Positions 1 through 7,682 of a stretch of DNA of 64,000 nucleotides are shown one piece after another. Below the pieces are notes generated by a model. That model did not search any database. It saw only the letters and a program-made list of their open reading frames with translations, and was not told where the DNA came from. Within the stretch, counting starts at the first letter, position 1. Each line of letters opens with the position of its first letter. The DNA is from an uncultured Chitinophagaceae bacterium (GTDB lineage: Bacteria; Bacteroidota; Bacteroidia; Chitinophagales; Chitinophagaceae), in contig CALCII010000014.1 in the NCBI GenBank assembly GCA_937907395.1, positions 1 through 64,000 of the forward strand, given 5' to 3'. The translations under genes and the position numbers were made by a program.

Positions 1-40
1 AGGTGCTCATTGCCACCAATAAACATTGATTTATTACAGC

Positions 41-964
41 TTATTCAAACTCGATCTCGAAATTCACCAGTTGCACAAACTGGCGGATGCGGTCGTCGAT
101 ATCCTGTTTGGTGATTTCACGTAAACGGGTGGTTCCGAATTTTTCTACACAAAAACTGGCCATTGCACTACCCACTATGATGGCATTCTTCATATTATCG
201 AAGCTGATATCTTTTGTTTTGGCAATATGCCCTACGAAACCACCAGCAAACGTATCACCGGCACCGGTAGGATCAAACACATCTTCCAGCGGAAGTGCAG
301 GAGCAAAGAATACTTTGTCTTCATGAAAGAGTAAAGCACCGTGTTCTCCTTTTTTAATCACCAGGTATTTCGGGCCCATAGCCATGATGGATTTAGCGGC
401 TTTCACCAATGAAAATTCGGCACTGAGCTGACGGGCTTCGCTATCATTCACCATCAGTACATCCACCTCTTTCAAAACAGTGGTAAGATCGTCCATTGCC
501 GATTCCATCCAGAAATTCATGGTATCCATAACAATCAAACGTGGACGGGTTTTCATTTGCTGAATCACTTTCAGCTGAACTGCAGGAACCAGGTTTCCCA
601 GCATCAGGAATTCGGCATTCTGGTAAGATTCGGGTAATACGGGGTCAAAATCAGCCAATACATTCAGCTGGGTTTCCAGTGTGTCACGGCTGTTCATATC
701 CAGGTGGTATTTACCAGCCCAGAAGAAACTTTTCTCATCTTTTTTCACCTGCACACCTTCCAGATCCACACCTCTGGATCGTAATGCTTCCATTTCTTCT
801 TCAGGAAAATCGCCACCTACCACAGAAACCTGGTAAATAGGTTTGCTGAAGTAAGAAGCACTCCAGGCTATATAAGTAGCTGCACCGCCAACAATTTTAT
901 TACTTTTTCCAAATGGAGTTTCAATAGCATCGAAGGCCATAGTGCCTACTACAATCAAAGACAT
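41..964 (-). CDS. PfkB-family carbohydrate/nucleoside kinase
   Basis: A 307-residue sugar or nucleoside kinase of the ribokinase/PfkB family, which transfers phosphate from ATP to a hydroxyl of its substrate in the cytoplasm. The C-terminal PfkB signature DPTGAGDTF is at residues 231-239, with the catalytic base expected at Asp237 (GAGD), and the N-terminal glycine pair (VGGAA) is near residue 25. Length is normal for the family. The substrate cannot be read from sequence; adenosine or ribokinase-like activity are both possible. It stands alone and has its own Bacteroidota-type promoter and a 30-40 nt leader. Confidence 0.9.
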   Translation of the reverse strand: MSLIVVGTMAFDAIETPFGKSNKIVGGAATYIAWSASYFSKPIYQVSVVGGDFPEEEMEALRSRGVDLEGVQVKKDEKSFFWAGKYHLDMNSRDTLETQLNVLADFDPVLPESYQNAEFLMLGNLVPAVQLKVIQQMKTRPRLIVMDTMNFWMESAMDDLTTVLKEVDVLMVNDSEARQLSAEFSLVKAAKSIMAMGPKYLVIKKGEHGALLFHEDKVFFAPALPLEDVFDPTGAGDTFAGGFVGHIAKTKDISFDNMKNAIIVGSAMASFCVEKFGTTRLREITKQDIDDRIRQFVQLVNFEIEFE

Positions 965-1000
965 AAGTTTCTGGTTTAGTTAAACCCGTATCGGGCGGGG

Positions 1001-1031
1001 CAAAGGTAACGTGTGACCAATTAATTTTCAA
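1001..1031 (-). promoter_or_regulatory. Promoter of the PfkB kinase gene
   Basis: On the minus strand TTG (1031-1029) is followed after 20 nt by TACCTTTG (1008-1001), matching the Bacteroidota sigma-ABfr consensus TTTG/TAnnTTTG. The start codon lies 37 nt downstream. The leader holds a 14-bp perfect palindrome, GGTTTAGTTAAACC on the plus strand at 973-986, which could be an operator or a small RNA hairpin. Confidence 0.6.
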
Positions 1032-1032
1032 T

Positions 1033-1062
1033 AAAAAAAGCGCTACCCAAAAGGGCAGCGCT
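1033..1062 (-). terminator. Intrinsic terminator of the 1086-1553 gene
   Basis: Minus strand: AGCGCTGCCC, a TTTT loop, GGGTAGCGCT, then a run of T. The 10-bp stem contains one G-U pair on this strand (an A/C mismatch on the other), so it is oriented for the minus-strand gene ending at 1086. Confidence 0.85.
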
Positions 1063-1085
1063 ATGTATGAAAACAGAAACTCTGT

Positions 1086-1553
1086 TTACTTATCGCTTCG
1101 AACGAGATCGAAGAACTTATTATCGCTCATACCGAGCCAGATACGTTCGATTTGATTGACATCGAATGCTTTATCAAAGCAGATGTATTGGATGTGGTTG
1201 GCACCGGGCTGAACAGTCCAGGTACAAGCCAGATCACCATCCTGTGCTTTAGTGGTATAGTTGTAGAACAAATCACCATTTTTAAGCATGATGTAGATTT
1301 TGTAATCACTCCATGTTAAAGGATTTGCTCCTTCTTTGTTGATCACAGCCATACGAACTTTGGTATAGCCGGTACCATCGTCACGGGTGATATACTCATT
1401 TTTGGTATGGTATACCCCGATGAGGAAGTTGATTGTTTTACTGGGGTTAGAGATTGATTCGTAATAGAACGGATCTGATTGAGCCTGGCTGGCTACAGGA
1501 GCTGCCATAAATGCGCCAAGAATAAGGGCGAGGAAAAGGAGTTTCTTTTTCAT
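1086..1553 (-). CDS. Small secreted protein of unknown function
   Basis: A 155-residue protein with a clear Sec signal peptide (MKKKLL, hydrophobic core, cleavage near VASQAQS at about residue 24). The mature part is a compact polar domain with several aromatic residues and one Cys pair separated by about 17 residues (LACTW and YICFD). I do not recognise the family. It is likely periplasmic or exported. It is monocistronic, followed by a strong terminator, and diverges from the TetR gene upstream. The start is the ATG directly before the basic signal-peptide head. Confidence 0.75.
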   Translation of the reverse strand: MKKKLLFLALILGAFMAAPVASQAQSDPFYYESISNPSKTINFLIGVYHTKNEYITRDDGTGYTKVRMAVINKEGANPLTWSDYKIYIMLKNGDLFYNYTTKAQDGDLACTWTVQPGANHIQYICFDKAFDVNQIERIWLGMSDNKFFDLVRSDK

Positions 1554-1607
1554 AAATAAATTGTTTTAAGAATATGATGCAATTTATACCGAAATATAAG
1601 CCATTTT

Positions 1608-1631
1608 AATACCCTCTGGAAGGTATTTTTG
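1608..1631 (+). promoter_or_regulatory. Candidate TetR operator overlapping a promoter
   Basis: AATACC at 1608-1613 and GGTATT at 1622-1627 form an imperfect 20-bp palindrome (8 of 10 pairs match, including inner TC/GA). Its right half overlaps TATTTTTG (1624-1631), a TAnnTTTG promoter box 33 nt before the tetR start. No convincing -33 box is visible. The geometry fits autorepression by the TetR protein encoded downstream, which is inference. Confidence 0.5.
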
Positions 1632-1663
1632 AAAAAAGTCGTGAAAGAAGTTATTTTTGTTTC

Positions 1664-2254
1664 ATGGGAAAACTTAAAGTGTCTAAAAATGAAAGCCGTA
1701 AAGACCTGATTGTAAAAGCAGGTGCGTCGCTCTTTCGTGAAAAAGGTTTTGGCGCCGCAAGTATGCGTGACCTCGCCGAAAAAATTGGCATTGAAGCTGC
1801 CAGCCTTTACAATCACATTAAGTCAAAAAACGAAATTCTGGAATCTATTTGTTTTGGAGTGGCCAACCATTTCAATACACATATGGAAGAACTGGAACTG
1901 GGCGATCTCAAACCCATTCAGAAGATTGAAACGCTTCTTCGTTTTCACATCCGCCAGATGATTGAAAATTTTGAAGAAGTATTGGTAAGCGATCGTGAAT
2001 GGAAACATTTAGATGAACCCTATCTTTCCAACTTCCACAATCAACGCCGCAATTACCGCAAACGTTTCGCCTCTATCATTGAAGATGGTATTAAGAAAGG
2101 TGAAATCAAAGCCATTGATGCGCCTACAGCTATCCTGATCATGTTACACTCTGTAAATGGCATTGAGAGCTGGCATCGTTCCACCTCTAAAATATCTGCC
2201 GAAGAGCTGGAAAACAATATGGTATTGATCATGATTGATGGATTGAGGAAATAA
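1664..2254 (+). CDS. TetR/AcrR-family regulator, probable phenylacetate regulator
   Basis: A 196-residue transcription factor. The N-terminal helix-turn-helix occupies about residues 13-58 (FREKGFGAASMRDLAEKIG, then ASLYNHIKSKNEIL), typical of TetR DNA-binding domains. The rest is an all-helical ligand and dimerisation domain without a recognisable signature. paaE begins 9 nt after its stop, so the two are co-transcribed. TetR proteins of the PaaR type repress phenylacetate genes and are released by phenylacetyl-CoA; location suggests that role here, but ligand and targets are inference. A palindrome over the promoter suggests autoregulation. Confidence 0.85.
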   Translation: MGKLKVSKNESRKDLIVKAGASLFREKGFGAASMRDLAEKIGIEAASLYNHIKSKNEILESICFGVANHFNTHMEELELGDLKPIQKIETLLRFHIRQMIENFEEVLVSDREWKHLDEPYLSNFHNQRRNYRKRFASIIEDGIKKGEIKAIDAPTAILIMLHSVNGIESWHRSTSKISAEELENNMVLIMIDGLRK

Positions 2255-2263
2255 AGACATTCT

Positions 2264-3340
2264 ATGTCTTCACATTTTTACCCGCTTACGATCAGGGATA
2301 TCCGAAAAGAAACACCCGAATGTATTTCTATTGCATTTGATATCCCTTCTCATTTATCTGATTTGTTTCAATTTCAACAAGGCCAGCACATCAACCTGAA
2401 AGCAGATATCAACGGCAGTGAAGTGCGCCGGTCTTATTCTATTTGCTCAGCACCTTATGAAAAAGAACTGAGGATAGCTGTGAAGCAACAATTCAATGGC
2501 TTGTTCTCTGATTTTGCCAACACGCATTTGCAGAAAGGCGATACCTTGGAAGTAATGCCTCCACGGGGAAAGTTTTTTACACCCCTCAACCCATCTTCTA
2601 AAAAAAATTACCTGGCCATTGCAGCGGGTAGCGGCATCACACCTGTTCTTTCCATTATCAAAGAAACCTTGTTACAGGAACCTCAAAGTGAGTTTACATT
2701 GATTTATGGAAACCGCAGCCGTAAGAGTGTGATCTTTTTTGAAGAACTGGAAGCGATCAAAAACAAATATATCAACCGGTTTACTCTCATTCATATTTTA
2801 AGCAGGGAAAAAACGGACGTATCATTGAACTTTGGAAGAATTGATGAAGCAAAGCTGAATGATCTTGCAGGGCTGATTGATTACACTACGATTGATGCCT
2901 TTTTCGTTTGCGGACCGGAAGGACTCATCTTCTGTGCAAAAGAATTTCTGGAAGCAAAAGGGATTGATTCAAAGAAAATTCATTTCGAATTGTTTGGGAC
3001 AAAACCAAAAGCCAAACAACAGCATAACAGTCCGGCTGTTGCAAGCAGTTCACCCAGCAGCCACATTACCGTTCAGCTGGATGGGAGAAGTTTTTCTTTT
3101 GACATTCCTTTCAGCAGTGATACAACGATTTTAGATGCAGCAGCACAACAAGGCGCTGATGTTCCTTATTCCTGTAAAGGGGGTGTTTGCTGTACCTGCA
3201 AAGCCAAACTACTGGAAGGAGAAGTAACTATGGATGTGCACTGGGGACTTGAAGAAGAAGAAATACAACAAGGATATATACTCACCTGTCAGAGCCATCC
3301 TAAAACAGAGAAAATTGTTGTGGATTTTGATGTGAAATAA
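2264..3340 (+). CDS. paaE: Ring-1,2-phenylacetyl-CoA epoxidase reductase PaaE
   Basis: A 358-residue reductase that passes electrons from NAD(P)H through FAD and a [2Fe-2S] cluster to the PaaABC(D) monooxygenase. Domains in order: flavin domain with RSYS at residues 56-59, NAD-binding domain with AGSGITPVL at 121-129 and a CGPEG motif near 216-220, a Pro/Ser/Gln linker at about 247-266, and a plant-type ferredoxin domain with cluster ligands Cys304, Cys309, Cys312 and Cys342. Length fits PaaE. It follows tetR and is separated from paaABCD by one opposing gene. Its stop lies only 5 nt from the stop of the convergent aminotransferase gene. Confidence 0.93.
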   Translation: MSSHFYPLTIRDIRKETPECISIAFDIPSHLSDLFQFQQGQHINLKADINGSEVRRSYSICSAPYEKELRIAVKQQFNGLFSDFANTHLQKGDTLEVMPPRGKFFTPLNPSSKKNYLAIAAGSGITPVLSIIKETLLQEPQSEFTLIYGNRSRKSVIFFEELEAIKNKYINRFTLIHILSREKTDVSLNFGRIDEAKLNDLAGLIDYTTIDAFFVCGPEGLIFCAKEFLEAKGIDSKKIHFELFGTKPKAKQQHNSPAVASSSPSSHITVQLDGRSFSFDIPFSSDTTILDAAAQQGADVPYSCKGGVCCTCKAKLLEGEVTMDVHWGLEEEEIQQGYILTCQSHPKTEKIVVDFDVK

Positions 3341-3345
3341 TCCTC

Positions 3346-4926
3346 TCAATGCAGTTTTTCTGAAAACCATTTATCGACTTCCGAATGAACGCCGTCTTTA
3401 TAAGAGACGTGATGATATTCATTCGTATCTGCATCATACACATACTCCTTCTTCCATTCCTGGTAATGGAAAGCCACCTGTTCAATCGCATTTATTATAA
3501 ATTCAACTTCTTCGTCCGTCATCACCGGATGTACCGACATACGCACCCAGCCGGGCTTGCATGACAAGTCTCCTTCGTGCATTTCATTTAATATTTCATA
3601 GGAATGCAATTCATCTACATGCAATAACATATGCCCATAGGTTCCGGCGCAAGCACAACCGCCACGTGTTTGAATCCCAAACCGATCGTTGAGCAATTTC
3701 ACCACCAGGTTAAAATGGGTCCCATGAATGATGAAGGAGATTACACCCAGCCGGTGTGTGTTATTCCCTTCCAGAATTTCCACACCAGGAATATGCGGCA
3801 ACTTATCAAATATGAGCTTCAGCAATTCTTCCTCCCGTTTCAGCATTCGATCCACCCCCATCTCCTCTTTCAGTTTCACCGCCAAAGCTGCTTTGATCCC
3901 TTGCAGAAAAGGAGGTGTGCCTCCGTCTTCACGGTGTTCAATATCGCTGATGTATTCATGATACTTCCACGGATTGGTATAAGTTACGGTTCCTCCCCCG
4001 GGTTGATCCGGTATCAGGTTCCTGTATAATTTTTTATGGAAAATGAGTACACCCGGTGTTCCTTGTCCGCCAAGGAATTTATGTGGCGAAAAGAAAACAG
4101 CATCCAGATCAGCACCTTCTTCTCCGGGATGCATATCAATTTGCACATACGGTGCCGAACAGGCGAAATCAACAAAACAAAGTCCGTTGTACCGATGTAC
4201 CAGTTTCGACACTTCATGATAAGGTGTTTGAATCCCTGTTACATTGGAGCATCCGGTAATAGCTGCAATTTTATTCGTACGGTCATGATATTGCTGCAGC
4301 AGTAACTCCAATGCCTGTAAGTTGATATTTCCTTTTTCATCATTGGGAATAATTTCCACATCGGCAATAGTTTCCAGCCAGGAGGTTTGGTTGGAATGAT
4401 GTTCCATATGAGAAACAAAGATGATGGGCCGCAACTTCGGATCAATGTCGAGGTAATTGCTGAACAGAGAATGAATACTCACCTTACTGTTCTTCAATTC
4501 ATCAACAGAAGGAAGAACACCGGGTTTTACATAATCCATAATCCGTTCGGGAATACGAAGCCCCAGCAATCGTTGCAGTTTATTAACGGCTCCAGTCATA
4601 CCACTTCCTGAAAAAATCAACACATCATCGGGTCCTGCATGCACATGTTGTTTAATGATATGTTTTGCCTGTTCATACGCTTTAGTCATGGCGGTACCAC
4701 TCACCGTTGTTTCGGTATGGGTATTAGCCATGAGCGGCATAATTTGTTGTTGGATACGTTCTTCAATGGGTGCATAGGCCCGGCCACTGGCAGTCCAATC
4801 GGCATAAATCATTTTCTGAATACCATAGGGCGATTCAAAAGAAGTATCAATTCCAATAATGTGCTTCCGGAAAGAAGCAAAATAGTCCTGCAGCAAAATC
4901 AATCGTTTAGGGTGGCAAAGTAGCAA
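3346..4926 (-). CDS. Class V aminotransferase, cysteine desulfurase-like
   Basis: A 526-residue PLP enzyme of aminotransferase class V (NifS/Csd/isopenicillin-N epimerase relatives). The PLP lysine is expected at Lys283 (SPHKFLGG), with the preceding Asp253 (FVDFA), the SHMEHHSN motif near 172-179, and a C-terminal CACAG pentapeptide (GGCACAGTYGH) where desulfurases carry their active cysteine. The family acts on cysteine, selenocysteine or related amino acids; the substrate is not evident. The only start upstream of the conserved part is TTG (4926, or TTG codons at residues 9 and 11), so the start is uncertain. It lies on the opposite strand between paaE and paaA. Confidence 0.85.
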   Translation of the reverse strand: MLLCHPKRLILLQDYFASFRKHIIGIDTSFESPYGIQKMIYADWTASGRAYAPIEERIQQQIMPLMANTHTETTVSGTAMTKAYEQAKHIIKQHVHAGPDDVLIFSGSGMTGAVNKLQRLLGLRIPERIMDYVKPGVLPSVDELKNSKVSIHSLFSNYLDIDPKLRPIIFVSHMEHHSNQTSWLETIADVEIIPNDEKGNINLQALELLLQQYHDRTNKIAAITGCSNVTGIQTPYHEVSKLVHRYNGLCFVDFACSAPYVQIDMHPGEEGADLDAVFFSPHKFLGGQGTPGVLIFHKKLYRNLIPDQPGGGTVTYTNPWKYHEYISDIEHREDGGTPPFLQGIKAALAVKLKEEMGVDRMLKREEELLKLIFDKLPHIPGVEILEGNNTHRLGVISFIIHGTHFNLVVKLLNDRFGIQTRGGCACAGTYGHMLLHVDELHSYEILNEMHEGDLSCKPGWVRMSVHPVMTDEEVEFIINAIEQVAFHYQEWKKEYVYDADTNEYHHVSYKDGVHSEVDKWFSEKLH

Positions 4927-5026
4927 ATTTTCAAGAACTGAACAGAGACCTGTATCACACCGGAAATTGACAGAAATCCGATCCGTTGAAAATCAGAACC
5001 AATTCAGAATCAATTCCCTGAACAGG

Positions 5027-5060
5027 TTTGCCAAACAGGTGTTCGTTTTATTTACATTTG
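5027..5060 (+). promoter_or_regulatory. Promoter of the paaABCD operon
   Basis: TTTG (5027-5030), a 22-nt spacer and TACATTTG (5053-5060) match the Bacteroidota promoter pattern. The paaA ATG is at 5076, giving a leader of about 10 nt. An 11-bp palindrome GTTTG-C-CAAAC (5026-5036) covers the -33 box, with an ACAGG direct repeat on either side. It could be an operator, but it is not similar to the palindrome in front of tetR. Confidence 0.65.
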
Positions 5061-5075
5061 TACAAACGGATTGCC

Positions 5076-6023
5076 ATGCCAGTACAGGATTTTGAACAAT
5101 TGTTCCAGCAAAAGATTGATGCGGAAGTGAAAATCGAGCCCAAAGACTGGATGCCCGATGCCTATCGCAAAACCAATATCCGGCAGATCAGTCAGCATGC
5201 ACACAGCGAAATCGTAGGCATGTTGCCCGAAGGAAACTGGATTACAAGAGCACCTTCTTTAAAACGGAAAGCGATCTTATTAGCCAAAGTACAGGATGAG
5301 GCCGGGCACGGATTATATCTCTACTCTGCTGCCGAAACATTGGGCATGAGCCGGGATGAAATGATCAACGATTTGCACAGCGGTAAAGCAAAATATTCTT
5401 CCATCTTTAATTACCCTACTCTTACCTGGGCTGATATTGGTGCCATTGGTTGGTTGGTGGATGGCGCTGCCATTATGAACCAGGTGATGCTGTGCCGCAC
5501 ATCGTACGGACCTTATGCACGTGCGATGGTTCGCATTTGTAAGGAAGAAAGTTTTCATCAACGACAGGGATTTGAATCCTTGCTTGTGTTATCCAAAGGA
5601 ACGCCCGAACAAAAAGCTATGTGCCAGGATGCCATCAACCGCTGGTGGTGGCCGGCATTGATGATGTTTGGACCTAAAGACAGCGAAAGCACCAACAGTG
5701 ATCAAAGCATGAAGTGGAAGATCAAGCGAAAGAGCAACGATGAACTGCGACAGAATTTTGTAGATATGATTGCCGAACAGGTAAAAGTATTGGGCATGAC
5801 CTTACCCGATCCTGCATTGAAATGGAATGAAGAACGAAAGCATTATGACTTTGGTGAAATCAACTGGGAAGAATTCTGGAATGTGGTGAAAGGAAACGGT
5901 CCCTGCAATAAACAGCGACTGGAAGCCAGACGCAAAGCACATGAAAACGGACGATGGGTGCGTGAAGCAGCCATGGCGCATGCAGCAAAGCTGGCGGAAA
6001 GAAGGAAGCAGGAAGCGGCTTGA
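5076..6023 (+). CDS. paaA: 1,2-phenylacetyl-CoA epoxidase catalytic subunit PaaA
   Basis: A 315-residue di-iron subunit of the bacterial multicomponent monooxygenase that epoxidises the ring of phenylacetyl-CoA, acting with PaaB, PaaC and the reductase PaaE. Iron-binding ExxH motifs are visible at Glu75/His78 (DEAGHG) and Glu158/His161 (EESFHQ). The frame is open from a TTG at 5028, but that lies inside the promoter -33 box, so the ATG at 5076 (MPVQDFEQ) is the start. It is first in the operon; the gap to paaB is filled by an inverted-repeat element with its own gene. Confidence 0.95.
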   Translation: MPVQDFEQLFQQKIDAEVKIEPKDWMPDAYRKTNIRQISQHAHSEIVGMLPEGNWITRAPSLKRKAILLAKVQDEAGHGLYLYSAAETLGMSRDEMINDLHSGKAKYSSIFNYPTLTWADIGAIGWLVDGAAIMNQVMLCRTSYGPYARAMVRICKEESFHQRQGFESLLVLSKGTPEQKAMCQDAINRWWWPALMMFGPKDSESTNSDQSMKWKIKRKSNDELRQNFVDMIAEQVKVLGMTLPDPALKWNEERKHYDFGEINWEEFWNVVKGNGPCNKQRLEARRKAHENGRWVREAAMAHAAKLAERRKQEAA

Positions 6024-6032
6024 TGGAATAGC

Positions 6033-6061
6033 AGATTATTGATTATTCATTACTGATTATT
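6033..6061 (+). repeat. Left arm of the four-helix-bundle element
   Basis: Four tandem 7-nt units (ATTATTG, ATTATTC, ATTACTG, ATTATTG), beginning 12 nt after the paaA stop and ending at the start of the enclosed gene. It pairs with 6441-6469. Confidence 0.75.
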
Positions 6062-6062
6062 G

Positions 6063-6452
6063 ATGGCAACCTATAAACACTTTTACGAGCTACCTGTGTA
6101 TAAATGCTGCAGAGAATTCAGAAAGAAAATATCAGATTTAGTAAGAGAGCATTTCCCCAAGTCTGAAAATTTTCTATTGAAATCACAGGTATTGGATTCC
6201 AGCAGGTCGGTAACAGCAAATATTGCCGAAGGTTTCGGCCGGTTTCATTACCAGGAGAATATTCAGTTTTGCAGAATGTCGAGGGGGTCACTGGACGAAA
6301 CACTGGAGCAGATCATTACTGGGTATGATGAAAACTACATAACAAAAGAAATATTAGCAGCTATAAATAAAGAATACAAAGAATGTTTAAAACAATTGAA
6401 CAGCTATATTAAATACCTGAAGACAGCGAAACTGGGAGAGGGTAAACAATAA
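6063..6452 (+). CDS. Four-helix-bundle (S23/IVP-like) protein
   Basis: A 129-residue helical protein of the family first seen as the product of intervening sequences in 23S rRNA genes, related in fold to the Avd protein of diversity-generating retroelements. Hallmarks are an aromatic N-terminal helix (YKHFYELPVYK), the central SSRSVTANIAEGFGR segment (about residues 46-60) and a Tyr/Lys-rich last helix. The family forms a positively charged pentameric barrel thought to bind nucleic acid; its role is not settled. ATG at 6063 is preferred over the TTG at 6060. The stop codon lies in the right inverted-repeat arm. It has no link to phenylacetate chemistry and probably came as an insertion. Confidence 0.85.
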   Translation: MATYKHFYELPVYKCCREFRKKISDLVREHFPKSENFLLKSQVLDSSRSVTANIAEGFGRFHYQENIQFCRMSRGSLDETLEQIITGYDENYITKEILAAINKEYKECLKQLNSYIKYLKTAKLGEGKQ

Positions 6453-6469
6453 TGAATAATCAATAATTT
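6441..6469 (+). repeat. Right arm of the four-helix-bundle element
   Basis: Tandem 7-nt units (CAATAAT, GAATAAT, CAATAAT) followed by TTAATAATT. It contains the stop codon of the enclosed gene (6450-6452) and ends 7 nt before the paaB start. It is the reverse complement of the left arm. Confidence 0.75.
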
Positions 6470-6476
6470 AATAATT

Positions 6477-6842
6477 ATGAACCTGTTGATCAGAAAATTC
6501 TACTACGGCGATATCCCTGAAGAAAAAGGAGGCGGCAGCTACTATCAAACAGAACAGGATACAACCACCTGGCCTTTGTGGGAAGTATTCATTCGCAGCA
6601 AACAGGGATTGGATCACAAACATGTGGGCAGCTTGCATGCAGCCGATGCTCAAATGGCTATTGAAAATGCCCGTGATGTGTATACCCGAAGAATGGAAGG
6701 AGTAAGCATCTGGGTGGTGGAAAGCAAGCACATTACTGCTTCCAACCCGGAGGAAGCTGGCGAATTGTATGAACCGGCAGCAGATAAAGTGTATCGTCAT
6801 CCTACTTTTTATCAATTACCGGACGAAGTGAATTATATGTAA
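6477..6842 (+). CDS. paaB: 1,2-phenylacetyl-CoA epoxidase subunit PaaB
   Basis: A 121-residue subunit of the PaaABC(E) epoxidase, which in characterised systems bridges the PaaA-PaaC heterodimers into the active complex. The sequence shows the typical WPLWEVFIRSKQGLDHKHVGSLHA-type start (residues 36-60) and the NARDVYTRR motif (about 72-80). It is longer than the E. coli protein (about 95 residues) because of an N-terminal extension with a Gly-rich stretch. It starts 7 nt after the right arm of the inserted element; a gene-less repeat region separates it from paaC. Confidence 0.9.
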   Translation: MNLLIRKFYYGDIPEEKGGGSYYQTEQDTTTWPLWEVFIRSKQGLDHKHVGSLHAADAQMAIENARDVYTRRMEGVSIWVVESKHITASNPEEAGELYEPAADKVYRHPTFYQLPDEVNYM

Positions 6843-6843
6843 T

Positions 6844-6936
6844 GTTAAGTTGAAAAGGTTATGAGTTGAAAGGTTAACAAGGATACCCGATTCAACCGAT
6901 CAACCTATCAACTTGTCAACCCGTCAACTTGTTAAC
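6844..6936. repeat. Inverted arrays of 8-nt repeats between paaB and paaC
   Basis: TCAAC recurs with an exact 8-nt period at 6892, 6900, 6908, 6916 and 6924, followed by TTAAC at 6932. On the left, the complementary GTTGA/GTTAA motif occurs at 6849, 6858, 6865 and 6873. The two arrays form a long imperfect inverted repeat around 6879-6890. No reading frame lies inside. Its architecture (short tandem units in inverted arms) matches the element between paaA and paaB with the gene missing. Confidence 0.6.
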
Positions 6937-6944
6937 TATTAAAC

Positions 6945-7682
6945 ATGCCCGATCAGGAAAAAATTAACTACCTCCTCCACCTCGCCGATACCACACTGAT
7001 TCTCTCACACAGAAACAGTGAATGGTGCGGGCACGGACCTGTATTGGAGCAGGATATAGCACTGACCAATATTGCGTTGGATCTGTTGGGACAGTCACGG
7101 CTTTTTTATCAATATGCAGCTGAGTTGATGGGAAATACAGATGAAGATCAACTGGCTTACCTGCGCACAGAACGTGAATATAAAAATCTGTTACTGGCAG
7201 AGCAACCCAATGGTGATTGGGGACAAACCATTCTTCGTCAATATTTATACAGCCAGTTTCAGCAATTGTTGTTTCAGCAACTGGTAACACACAACGATCA
7301 ACAGCTGTGCGCCATTGCAACAAAGTCATTGAAAGAAACCAACTACCACGTTCGGTGGAGCAGTGAATGGGTGATACGGTTAGGTGATGGAACAACTGAA
7401 AGCAGGGAACGCATGCTCCATGCCATTGATGAGTTGTGGCCTTATACTGGTGAACTATTTGATCCAGCAGCTTATGAATCAGTTGCTGATGTTGATTTCA
7501 CATCTCTCCAACAGGAATGGAACAAACGGGTGAAATTGATTTTTGAAGAAGCCACATTACCGGTACCTGAAAAGATATTCATGCAACAAGGCGGTAAAAC
7601 TGGTGCCCATACCGAGCACCTTGGCTATATTCTTGCCGATCTGCAATACCTGCAACGAACCTATCCCAACTCAATATGGTAA
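6945..7682 (+). CDS. paaC: 1,2-phenylacetyl-CoA epoxidase structural subunit PaaC
   Basis: A 245-residue ferritin-like subunit that pairs with PaaA in the epoxidase but lacks a functional di-iron site. Recognisable features are LADTTLILSHRNSEWCGHGP (about residues 13-32), EQDIALTNIALDLLGQSR (35-52), the NYHVRWSSEWVIRLGDGT segment (about 132-149), and the C-terminal GGKTGAHTEHLGYILADLQ motif. Its last 7 bases overlap the start of paaD, indicating translational coupling. Confidence 0.93.
   Translation: MPDQEKINYLLHLADTTLILSHRNSEWCGHGPVLEQDIALTNIALDLLGQSRLFYQYAAELMGNTDEDQLAYLRTEREYKNLLLAEQPNGDWGQTILRQYLYSQFQQLLFQQLVTHNDQQLCAIATKSLKETNYHVRWSSEWVIRLGDGTTESRERMLHAIDELWPYTGELFDPAAYESVADVDFTSLQQEWNKRVKLIFEEATLPVPEKIFMQQGGKTGAHTEHLGYILADLQYLQRTYPNSIW

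Larger units (their letters stand above)
6033..6469 (+). mobile_element. Four-helix-bundle element with long inverted repeats inside the paa operon
   Basis: The arms 6033-6061 and 6441-6469 are inverted repeats. The core ATTATTGATTATTCATTA (6035-6052) is an exact 18-bp reverse complement of 6450-6467, and pairing continues inward with two mismatches and some G-U pairs to about 27 pairs. Each arm is itself a tandem array of 7-nt units (ATTATTG-like on the left, SAATAAT on the right). The arms enclose exactly one gene, whose stop codon lies in the right arm. The layout resembles 23S rRNA intervening sequences carrying S23-type four-helix-bundle genes. No target-site duplication is seen. Confidence 0.65.

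Noticed and set aside
541..840. 99-residue plus-strand frame inside the PfkB kinase gene
   Set aside because: Antisense to a well-matched kinase, with no domain or signal of its own.
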